From: an uncultured Rhodobacter sp.
Lineage (GTDB): Bacteria; Pseudomonadota; Alphaproteobacteria; Rhodobacterales; Rhodobacteraceae
Assembly (NCBI GenBank): GCA_937901435.1
Contig: CALGTJ010000441.1
Location: 1-9,157 of the forward strand
Length of the DNA: 9,157 nt
Direction of reading: 5' to 3'
The position numbers and the translations under genes were made by a program. Shown here in pieces: positions 1-6,280 of the stretch (position 1 is the first letter of the stretch; every line of letters begins with the position of its first letter). The notes beneath the pieces are model-generated. The model was not told the origin of the DNA. It saw only the letters and a program-made list of their open reading frames with translations, and did no database searches.

Positions 1-327
1 TGAGGCTTAACTGCAGCGATCACGCACAGTAACCCCTGCAGTTGGTCCACGGACCTCGGTCCGAGCAAAACCATCCAGCACCAACTGAGTCCAGGCAACG
101 TTGATAATAGGTCGACGGTGCGCGGTCTATTGTCCGCTAGAGCCATGGTTCTTGGTTCCCGGTCCACGGGCCTGGGCAAGGTGGTTCAGGAACCCCGGGC
201 CAGGTTTCATGTAGCCAGATGGGGAGTGTTTTGTCATCAAGGCCAGGTTACGAAACCGCCCGCCCCGTCTCAAGCAAGTTTAATCTGACAGTGCCGTTGA
301 GCGCACAATATCAGGTAATTTATCACA
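1..327. other. Flank downstream of the kinase gene; no intact gene, palindrome-rich, possible mobile-element remnant
   Basis: I see no convincing gene in this stretch. It is dense in short inverted repeats: 9-16 with 36-43, 39-46 with 80-87, the hairpin 50-63 (6-bp arms, 2-base loop), 169-176 with 194-201 (one G-T pair), and 183-194. GGTCC/GGACC words are unusually frequent. On the - strand a frame opens with ATG at 237, runs 36 codons to a TAG at 129-127, and continues in the same frame without another stop to a TAA at 9-7. That could be a broken small gene or chance, and no ribosome binding site is evident. A TGTCA-type end lies at 290-280 on the - strand. No terminator with a T-tract was found just after the kinase stop codon. 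Confidence 0.5.
280..290 (-). repeat. TGTCAGATTAA motif, possible transposon end pointing out of the operon
   Basis: Read on the - strand, bases 290 to 280 spell TGTCAGATTAA. This differs at one base from TGTCAGACTAA at 8933-8943 in the right flank, and each copy points away from the transport operon. 5'-TGTCA is the known terminal sequence of several DDE-transposase elements (Tn552, Tn5053/Tn402 type). No transposase gene is visible next to it, so assignment to an element is inference. Confidence 0.3.
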
Positions 328-1950
328 TTACCCTAACGCCAAATGTGCAAACAACCGCGCGACAGCTTCGGCACCTGGGTCCACATGACCCTTTAGCTGC
401 TCTGCATTGATGTAGGTCGCACGGCCGGCTTTGGCAGAGGTCAACGTCGCGGTATAATCTGCCCCTTTTCGGGCAGCGGCTGCGGCCTTTGGCATCCCAT
501 CCTTAAGTGCGGTTAGCGCAGGTAGCAAAGCATCCACCATTGTCCGGTCACCTGGGTTGGCACCACCAATCTGGCGCATACGGTCAAGGCCCATTTTCAA
601 CGCTTGGGTCATCGGTAGACCGGAAGACGACGCATCCCCCGAAGCAGCAAAGAAGATCGCCAAAAGCACACCGGACGATCCGCCCATGGTTTGGCTCAGC
701 TCAAGGCCAATCGCACGGTACAACTGCGTGTGATCGGCCAGCGGCAGACGATCCATGGCATCAATTAAAGCGCGCGATGCACTCGCAAGGGTTGATCCTG
801 TGTCACCATCGCCCGATTTCGCATCAAGCAGATTCAAGTCTTGTTCGGATGCAATCAGAACCTCGCAACATCCCGTCAGGAACGCTTGGGTCTTTGCGTG
901 GGCCGATGCGGGTGCACGGATCGGGGACAACCCGTCAGGCAAAGGCAGGACGTTAGATTTTGTCACCCTGTGGCATCCGGGCCAGCCCGGGCAGTCAACG
1001 GGTTGGGTCAACAAAGCATCGTCACCGCTTGCCAGTTCCATCACGGATATGGAAAACCCGTGCATATCAATCGCCGTCATCATCGCATCAGGGCCAACCA
1101 TCAATTCGGTGAGCGCCCCTAAAGGCGAAGCCACAAAAGCACTGGTCAAGATCGACATTTCCAAAACAGATGATCCGCCCAGATTATTGATCAATGCAAC
1201 ATGTGGCTTCGCTGACATGGTGGCGACCAGCTTTTCGCTCACCTTGGCGATGGCGTCTTTCGCACCACCTGCGGCAACTTGTTCAACGCCAGCCTCACCG
1301 TGGATACCAAGGCCCAGTTCGACCATGCCATCGGGAATGCGGTCTTCCTTGATTGCTCCGGGCACAGTGCACGTATCGAGAGACATGCCGATGCTGCGGC
1401 TGCTTGCAACAACGCGCATCGCCACTGCGGCGCAGTCTTCCAACGTGGCCCCGTTTTCGGCCATAGCCCCTGCGATCTTGTGCACAAACAACGTCCCCGC
1501 AAGACCACGCGCTTGTGGCAGCTCAGGCAAGGCGACATCATCATCAACAATGACCATGAATACGTTCAGGCCAAAAGCGCGGGCACGTTCAGCAGCCAGA
1601 CCAAAATTTAACCGGTCTCCTGTGTAGTTTTTCACAATCAGCAAACAGCCCGCAGAGCCAGTGACCGCTAGGATGCCCGCCAAAACCGCATCCGCTGAAG
1701 GCGAGGCAAACACATCGCCACAGACAGCTGCGGCCAGCATGCCTTGGCCGACAAAACCTACATGGGCCGGTTCATGGCCCGACCCACCACCTGTCACCAG
1801 CGCGACCTTGGACTTGTCCCAATCGGTGCGCACGACCACACGGATATGGGGATACCCGTCAAGCCTTGTCAGCGTGCCGCCTGATGCGGCGATGGCCCCG
1901 TCAATGGCCTCTGTGACCATGTCCTCTTTTGCATTGATGAACTGTCTCAT
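328..1950 (-). CDS. Single-chain dihydroxyacetone kinase family protein (DhaK-DhaL fusion)
   Basis: This 540-residue protein has the fused layout of ATP-dependent dihydroxyacetone kinases, close to the usual 550-590. The DhaK substrate domain spans about 1-330: GGGSGHEPAH at 54-63, GD at 111-112, and GLGIHGEAG around His217, the position of the histidine that binds the substrate carbonyl covalently in this family. A proline/alanine-rich linker (about 333-352) leads to the nucleotide-binding DhaL domain (about 355-540), with SGDGDTG at 379-385 (Mg/ATP aspartates), TMGGSSG at 421-427, GDRTMVD at 467-473 and GHVDPGA at 521-527. All key residues are present, so the enzyme should be active. It would phosphorylate dihydroxyacetone, or a related ketose such as erythrulose, in the cytoplasm. 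The ATG at 1950 is preceded by GGGAG at 1962-1958, immediately after the stop of the upstream ATPase gene, making it the last gene of the operon. The exact substrate cannot be read from sequence. Confidence 0.93.
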   Translation of the reverse strand: MRQFINAKEDMVTEAIDGAIAASGGTLTRLDGYPHIRVVVRTDWDKSKVALVTGGGSGHEPAHVGFVGQGMLAAAVCGDVFASPSADAVLAGILAVTGSAGCLLIVKNYTGDRLNFGLAAERARAFGLNVFMVIVDDDVALPELPQARGLAGTLFVHKIAGAMAENGATLEDCAAVAMRVVASSRSIGMSLDTCTVPGAIKEDRIPDGMVELGLGIHGEAGVEQVAAGGAKDAIAKVSEKLVATMSAKPHVALINNLGGSSVLEMSILTSAFVASPLGALTELMVGPDAMMTAIDMHGFSISVMELASGDDALLTQPVDCPGWPGCHRVTKSNVLPLPDGLSPIRAPASAHAKTQAFLTGCCEVLIASEQDLNLLDAKSGDGDTGSTLASASRALIDAMDRLPLADHTQLYRAIGLELSQTMGGSSGVLLAIFFAASGDASSSGLPMTQALKMGLDRMRQIGGANPGDRTMVDALLPALTALKDGMPKAAAAARKGADYTATLTSAKAGRATYINAEQLKGHVDPGAEAVARLFAHLALG

Positions 1951-1962
1951 GGTCTATCTCCC

Positions 1963-2958
1963 TCAGGTCAAACGTGCGCCAGTGGCGTCAAAATAGAATG
2001 GATTATTAGGGCGAATTTTGACAATATCGCCTTCTTTCAAAGCGGTGTGTGCATCGGTCACAGTAATCAAATCATGTGCTTTGAACTTCAGATGCAGGCG
2101 GGTTTGGTCACCCAAATGTTCAACGCGTTGTACAAAGCTCTCTTCACCGTTTCCCTGCACAATCTGTTCGGGACGCAGGCCGATATGGGTTGCCATATCT
2201 GGTGCGCCACCAAAGACATCTGCGGGCAGTACGTTGATGCGTGGTTGGCCCAAACGGCTGGCTACGTAGATGCTGATAGGATTTTCATAAATGTCGCGCG
2301 GGTTGCCAAATTGGACCAAACGCCCGTTGTCCAGTACGCCTACATGGGTTGCCATTGTCATTGCTTCGATCTGGTCATGGGTCACATAAAGCATCGTCGC
2401 GCCGGAATCGGCCTGAATGCTCTTTAGCTCGATCCGCAAGTCCGAGCGCAGTTTGGCATCCAGCGAACTCAGCGGTTCATCCATCAGATAAACCGCTGGA
2501 TCACGTACGAGCGCACGCCCGATTGATACGCGCTGCATCTCTCCACCAGAAAGGGCCGTCGCCTTATTGTCGAGTTTGTGACTAATCTGCAGGACCTCGG
2601 CCACGGCACCAACCTTGCGGTCAATCTCGGCCTGGGGGGTGCGCAAGATCGGGGATTTCAGCGGGAATTCAAGATTCTGGCGCACCGTCAAATGCGGGTA
2701 AAGTGAATATTGCTGAAACACCATTGCCACGTCACGCTGAGCGGGAGTCAGATCAGCCATATCGCGCCCGCCAATCGTCACGCCGCCTGTGTCAGGATTA
2801 TCGAGCCCTGACACCATGCGCAACGTTGTCGTCTTACCTGCACCCGTTGGCCCGAGCAGCACGACGAACGCCCCATCAGGAACAGTCATCGTGACATCAT
2901 CGAGCGCCACTTCAGTGCCATAGGATTTGGATACGTTTGTTAAGGTGACCTCAGCCAT
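1963..2958 (-). CDS. CUT1-type sugar/polyol ABC transporter ATPase, second of two
   Basis: A 331-residue MalK/UgpC-like ATPase that powers import through the adjacent permeases. Visible motifs are Walker A GPTGAGKT (36-43), Q-loop (82-83), ABC signature LSGGE (137-141), Walker B YLMDE (157-161), D-loop SSLD (164-167) and the switch histidine in VTHDQ (H194). About 235-331 form a C-terminal TOBE-like regulatory domain with the usual GLRPEQ motif at 260-265. I chose the ATG at 2958: it gives the normal MAEVTLTNVSKSYG start and overlaps the stop of the preceding ATPase by 8 bases. The open frame extends to an ATG at 3039, but the extra 27 residues resemble no ABC N-terminus and lie inside the neighbouring gene. 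With the preceding gene it forms a pair of distinct ATPases, as in the rhizobial glycerol transporter GlpSTPQV. A heterodimer is likely but inferred. Confidence 0.94.
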   Translation of the reverse strand: MAEVTLTNVSKSYGTEVALDDVTMTVPDGAFVVLLGPTGAGKTTTLRMVSGLDNPDTGGVTIGGRDMADLTPAQRDVAMVFQQYSLYPHLTVRQNLEFPLKSPILRTPQAEIDRKVGAVAEVLQISHKLDNKATALSGGEMQRVSIGRALVRDPAVYLMDEPLSSLDAKLRSDLRIELKSIQADSGATMLYVTHDQIEAMTMATHVGVLDNGRLVQFGNPRDIYENPISIYVASRLGQPRINVLPADVFGGAPDMATHIGLRPEQIVQGNGEESFVQRVEHLGDQTRLHLKFKAHDLITVTDAHTALKEGDIVKIRPNNPFYFDATGARLT

Positions 2959-4048
2959 TGGACAACACTTCCACATTGGCTTGTGACAGAAATGCTTTGC
3001 CGGAAGCTGCATCAAACAAGGAGATCGTGCGAGGATCAAAGGTCAGGCCCGTGGTGTCCCCCACATCGATACGGTCCGAACTGGCAACCCGCGCTTTAAG
3101 CACGCCATTGGGCGTATCAAGCGTAATGATCTGCGTGGTGCCAAGATATTCGGTGGCCTTCACACGGCCTCTATATGCAGCACTGTCATCCAACCTCACA
3201 TGTTCAGGGCGCACCCCAAAGGTCAAATCACCGTTTGCACCATCAATCGTTACAGGGACCGGCAAAGACACATTACTCAGCCGGACCGAATTAGCACCCA
3301 CACCGACCATCCCATTGAAATTAAGGAAATTCATTGGGGGCGAACCGATGAACTCCGCCACAAACTTAGTCGCAGGCCAGTCATAGATATCTTGCGGCAC
3401 ACCGAACTGTTCGACCGATCCGTGGTTCATCACCACAATCTTGTCGCCCATCTGCATCGCCTCAAGCTGGTCATGGGTCACGTAAACCGTCGTGGCCCCC
3501 ATCCGGTCATGCAAGGCGCGCAGCTCCTCTGACATATGCTCGCGGAACTCTGCATCCAATGCCCCCAACGGTTCGTCCATAAAGAACGCCTTCGGATCAC
3601 GAACAATCGCACGGCCCAAGGCAACACGTTGGCGATCGCCACCTGACAAGCCGCCAACCGGCTTTTTCAGAATATCTGTTATACCAAGGATTTCAGCAAT
3701 TTCCTGAACCTTCTTTTTCACCTGAGCCTTGGGCATACCTTGGGAAATCAATGGATAACTGATGTTTTTGCCCACATTCAGGTGCGGATACAAAGCAAAC
3801 ATCTGAAACACGAACGCGATGTCGCGTTGGCTGGCAGGTTTTTGGCCCACCTCTTCGCCATCGATGTAAATCTCGCCAGACGTTGGCAGCTCAAGCCCTG
3901 CCATCATACGCAAGGTGGTAGTTTTACCGCAGCCCGAGGGGCCAAGCAGCATGAAAAATTCTCCATCCTCAATCGTGAAAGTGGAAGATTTCACCGCATT
4001 GAACGATCCGAAATCCTTGCGCACATTTTCAATTCTGATCTGTGCCAT
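2951..4048 (-). CDS. CUT1-type sugar/polyol ABC transporter ATPase, first of two
   Basis: A 365-residue ATPase of the MalK/UgpC type. Motifs: Walker A GPSGCGKT (36-43), Q-loop Q82, signature LSGGD (134-138), Walker B FFMDE (155-159), D-loop GALD (162-165) and H192 in VTHDQ. The segment after about 235 is the TOBE-like regulatory domain, including GVRPEH. The signature carries Asp where LSGGQ is most common, and the D-loop is GALD where its partner has SSLD, so the two ATPases are clearly diverged rather than a recent duplication. The ATG at 4048 lies 3 bases after the stop of the small membrane protein gene, and GGAG from that gene's last codons serves as ribosome binding site. Its 3' end overlaps the next ATPase by 8 bases. 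The substrate cannot be told from the ATPase alone. Confidence 0.94.
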   Translation of the reverse strand: MAQIRIENVRKDFGSFNAVKSSTFTIEDGEFFMLLGPSGCGKTTTLRMMAGLELPTSGEIYIDGEEVGQKPASQRDIAFVFQMFALYPHLNVGKNISYPLISQGMPKAQVKKKVQEIAEILGITDILKKPVGGLSGGDRQRVALGRAIVRDPKAFFMDEPLGALDAEFREHMSEELRALHDRMGATTVYVTHDQLEAMQMGDKIVVMNHGSVEQFGVPQDIYDWPATKFVAEFIGSPPMNFLNFNGMVGVGANSVRLSNVSLPVPVTIDGANGDLTFGVRPEHVRLDDSAAYRGRVKATEYLGTTQIITLDTPNGVLKARVASSDRIDVGDTTGLTFDPRTISLFDAASGKAFLSQANVEVLSNG

Positions 4049-4051
4049 GGG

Positions 4052-4240
4052 TTACTCCGGAAAATGGCTGACGATGATGAACATCACCGTGCCAACAAGG
4101 GTGACAATGAATGAATAAGTATAGAGACCGATCGCGAATGGCTGCATCAACATGACCACACCAACCGCAATCAAGGTGGATGCCAGCATTTCCCATGCAC
4201 CGCGTCGGAACCGCACCAGACCGTCGAAAAAGTTCATCAT
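4052..4240 (-). CDS. Small two-helix membrane protein of unknown function, embedded in the ABC transporter operon
   Basis: A 62-residue protein with a basic, aromatic N-terminus (MMNFFDGLVRFRRGAW, 1-16), a first hydrophobic helix at about 19-39 and a second at about 42-59, ending in HFPE. The ATG at 4240 overlaps the preceding permease stop as ATGA, and its stop is 3 bases before the ATPase start, whose GGAG signal lies in its last codons. This tight packing on both sides argues that it is a real gene. An ATG at 4237 is equally possible and loses one residue. The same frame is open upstream to 4351, but that part lies inside the permease gene. Glycerol-type ABC operons with two ATPases often include a small membrane protein (DUF2160), but those are longer (about 90-100 residues) and I cannot claim homology. 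It may assist assembly or stability of the permease pair; this is inference. Confidence 0.75.
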   Translation of the reverse strand: MMNFFDGLVRFRRGAWEMLASTLIAVGVVMLMQPFAIGLYTYSFIVTLVGTVMFIIVSHFPE

Positions 4241-5175
4241 TTGCGTACAGCTCCAAATGTGATCCCGCGCAACAGATGTTTGCGCAACATGATGGTGAAG
4301 ACCATGACTGGCACCAAGAAAATCGTGGCCCCCGCCGCAACGGCAGGCCAATCCTTACCGCTGGTCCCGATGATGGTGGGTATGAACGGAGGTGCCGTCT
4401 GGGCTGTGCCAGATGTCAGCAGAACCGCGAACGCATATTCATTCCATGCAAAAATCAAACAAAATATGGCCGTCGATGCGATGCCAGTCGCCGCCTGTGG
4501 CAGCACCACTTTATAAAACGCTTGAAAGCGGGTGTAGCCGTCGATCAAAGCCGCTTCTTCGTATTCTATTGGGATTTCGTCGATGAAGCCTTTGAGTAGC
4601 CAAACCGATAGTGACAGGTTCACAGCCGTATAGAGCAGGATCATACCAAGATGCGTGTCGTTCAGGCCCAGATTGCGGAACATCAAAAAGATCGGAATTG
4701 CAACAGCAATCGGCGGCATCATCCGAGTAGACAGAATAAAGAATAACAGATCGTCCTTGAGCGGCACCTTAAAGCGACTGAACGCATAAGCCGCCATGGT
4801 GCCAAGGATCATACAGAGCGCAGTTGATCCAAACCCAATGATCACCGAATTCAAGAACCGCTCGCCATAGCGGGACGGGCCAGAGATGACTGTGCCACGT
4901 TCGCGGGTGATTTCTTCGTACCATGTCGTCGGTGGGCCCGCTTCTTCCAACATCTTCTCGGTTGCGCGGGTGCGGTCTGTGAACAGGTTTACATAGCCTT
5001 CCAATGTCGGTTCAAAAGCCACCACTGGAGGGTAAGAAATTGAATCTGATGGGGACTTGAAGCCAGTGGCTATAATCCACAAGAGCGGGATTAGGGTTAT
5101 GACGGCATACCCGACAACCAAAGCACCTGCGACCCATTTAATGGCGCGGCTGGGGTCTGTGACTGAAAAGCTCAT
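4237..5175 (-). CDS. CUT1-type sugar/polyol ABC transporter permease, second subunit (MalG-like)
   Basis: A 312-residue inner-membrane permease with about six hydrophobic segments, the first at about 14-37. The EAA coupling motif that docks the ATPase reads EAALIDGY from 207 and runs to KVVLP at 222-226, matching the canonical EAAxxDG. The C-terminus ITFGAVRK is typical of MalG-type subunits. Between helices 1 and 2 lies a rather long, charged periplasmic segment (about 60-105) that may touch the binding protein. The start at 5175 overlaps the upstream permease stop as ATGA, and the stop overlaps the small membrane gene in the same way, so the three are translationally coupled. Substrate specificity is not evident from sequence. 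Confidence 0.94.
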   Translation of the reverse strand: MSFSVTDPSRAIKWVAGALVVGYAVITLIPLLWIIATGFKSPSDSISYPPVVAFEPTLEGYVNLFTDRTRATEKMLEEAGPPTTWYEEITRERGTVISGPSRYGERFLNSVIIGFGSTALCMILGTMAAYAFSRFKVPLKDDLLFFILSTRMMPPIAVAIPIFLMFRNLGLNDTHLGMILLYTAVNLSLSVWLLKGFIDEIPIEYEEAALIDGYTRFQAFYKVVLPQAATGIASTAIFCLIFAWNEYAFAVLLTSGTAQTAPPFIPTIIGTSGKDWPAVAAGATIFLVPVMVFTIMLRKHLLRGITFGAVRK

Positions 5176-6119
5176 CTTTCTTTTACCTTATTGAGGGCTT
5201 TGACATAGATCGATGCAAGGCCGAAAACTGTAACGAACAAGATCACAGCATATGCAGACGAGTAACCTGTACGCCACTTTTCGAATGCCTCTCGCTTTAG
5301 GTCAATCGAGCTCAGGGTCGTCGTATTGCCAGGTCCACCGCCCGTCAGTTGGACCACCAAATCAAACATTTTAAAGTTCTCAATTCCACGAAACAACACC
5401 GCCAGCATCAAGAAAGGGAGCACCATCGGGATGGTGATTGTCCAGAATTGCCGCCACTTAGAGGCACGATCACACTCGGCAGCTTCATAGATGCTGTCCG
5501 GAATAGATCGCAGGCCCGCAAGGCATATCAGCATCACAAAAGGTGTCCACATCCATGTATCCGCAATCACAATTGCCCAAGGCGCCAAATGCACGTCGCC
5601 GATCATTGAAAAGTCAGCTGGATCACCACCAGTAAAAAAGGTAACCGCATAGTTGAACAAGCCGATTTGGGGCTGGTAGAGAAAGGTCCAAAAATTTCCG
5701 ACTACAGCGGGCGACAACATCATCGGAAGCACGATGATCGTGGTCCACATATCATTGCCTTTGAATTTTTTGTTGATCAGATAGGCCAGCGTAAAGCCAA
5801 TCAGAACTTGCAGTACGATGGTCCAGATCAGGAAATGCGCAGTCGCCTGCATTGTTGCCCAGATATCGGGGTCAGACAGAATGCGTTCATAGTTGCGGAA
5901 GCCAACCCATTCGACGTCGTTGTTAGGGCGGTTCACGCGAAAATTGGTAAAGCTCAGCCGTATTGTCCAGATCAGCGGAAAGATGTTCACCGCTAGCAAC
6001 AAAAAAATCGTTGGAGCGACAAAAATCCACGCGATGGTGCGGTCCGAAAGGCCTTTTATGTGACGGGCTACACCATTTGGCGTCTTTACAGCGACCTTAT
6101 CGATGGGAGACTCTGTCAT
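5172..6119 (-). CDS. CUT1-type sugar/polyol ABC transporter permease, first subunit (MalF-like)
   Basis: A 315-residue inner-membrane permease with a cytoplasmic N-terminus (1-28) and about six membrane segments (the first at about 29-52). The EAA loop begins EAAECDRAS at 212 and ends TITIP at 227-231; the usual Gly after the Asp is Arg (Arg218). GGGPGNTT at 260-267 is a common MalF-type motif. The ATG at 6119 is the first in frame. Only a weak, distant AGGA is seen upstream, so initiation may depend on the structured 140-base gap after the binding-protein gene, or be low relative to that gene. It pairs with the overlapping second permease to form the channel. Confidence 0.93.
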   Translation of the reverse strand: MTESPIDKVAVKTPNGVARHIKGLSDRTIAWIFVAPTIFLLLAVNIFPLIWTIRLSFTNFRVNRPNNDVEWVGFRNYERILSDPDIWATMQATAHFLIWTIVLQVLIGFTLAYLINKKFKGNDMWTTIIVLPMMLSPAVVGNFWTFLYQPQIGLFNYAVTFFTGGDPADFSMIGDVHLAPWAIVIADTWMWTPFVMLICLAGLRSIPDSIYEAAECDRASKWRQFWTITIPMVLPFLMLAVLFRGIENFKMFDLVVQLTGGGPGNTTTLSSIDLKREAFEKWRTGYSSAYAVILFVTVFGLASIYVKALNKVKER

Positions 6120-6182
6120 GGGGCTGGTCCATTCCTGCGGGCTTGCACAACGTGCCGCCCATGAGGGTATTTTGGATGGAGT

Positions 6183-6280
6183 GTCCTCTGACTAATTAAA
6201 AAGCGCCAGAGGACGAAGTTTGGACGCGCAGAAACTATCAACGCATCCAACACATATTTTTACAGTTTGCCTTCGTCCTC
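6183..6280 (-). promoter_or_regulatory. Hairpin cluster between binding-protein and permease genes with mutually exclusive pairings
   Basis: In the transcript, bases 6250-6220 fold as a 9-bp hairpin (arms 6250-6242 and 6228-6220, one G-U pair, 13-base loop). Downstream, 6214-6207 pairs perfectly with 6190-6183 (8 bp, 16-base loop). The segment 6218-6209 can instead pair over 10 perfect bases with 6280-6271, inside the last codons of the binding-protein gene, enclosing the first hairpin. No T-tract follows, so it is not a standard terminator. Known precedent: intercistronic hairpins after binding-protein genes (such as malE) protect the upstream message and lower expression of the permeases. 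That role here is inferred. Confidence 0.5.

Noticed and set aside
755..1627. A 290-codon open frame on the + strand opposite the kinase gene
   Set aside because: It lies wholly antisense to a kinase with intact family motifs, has no ribosome binding site and shows no recognisable domain. Long antisense frames are common opposite GC-biased codons.
2959..3039. N-terminal extension of the second ATPase to an ATG at 3039
   Set aside because: The 27 extra residues lie inside the preceding ATPase gene and do not resemble an ABC N-terminus. The ATG at 2958 gives a standard start with an 8-base overlap.
4241..4351. Longer version of the small membrane protein starting at 4351
   Set aside because: The extra part overlaps the conserved C-terminal region of the permease and adds a His/Cys-rich, non-membrane sequence. 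The ATGA overlap at 4240 is the natural start.
6097..6162. A 21-codon - strand frame overlapping the start of the first permease, a possible leader peptide
   Set aside because: There is no ribosome binding site before its ATG, and its overlap with the permease start is of the length expected by chance.
6183..6214. Rho-independent terminator after the binding-protein gene
   Set aside because: The stem is only 8 bp with a 16-base loop and is followed by a mixed sequence instead of a T-tract. The operon clearly continues into the permease genes.
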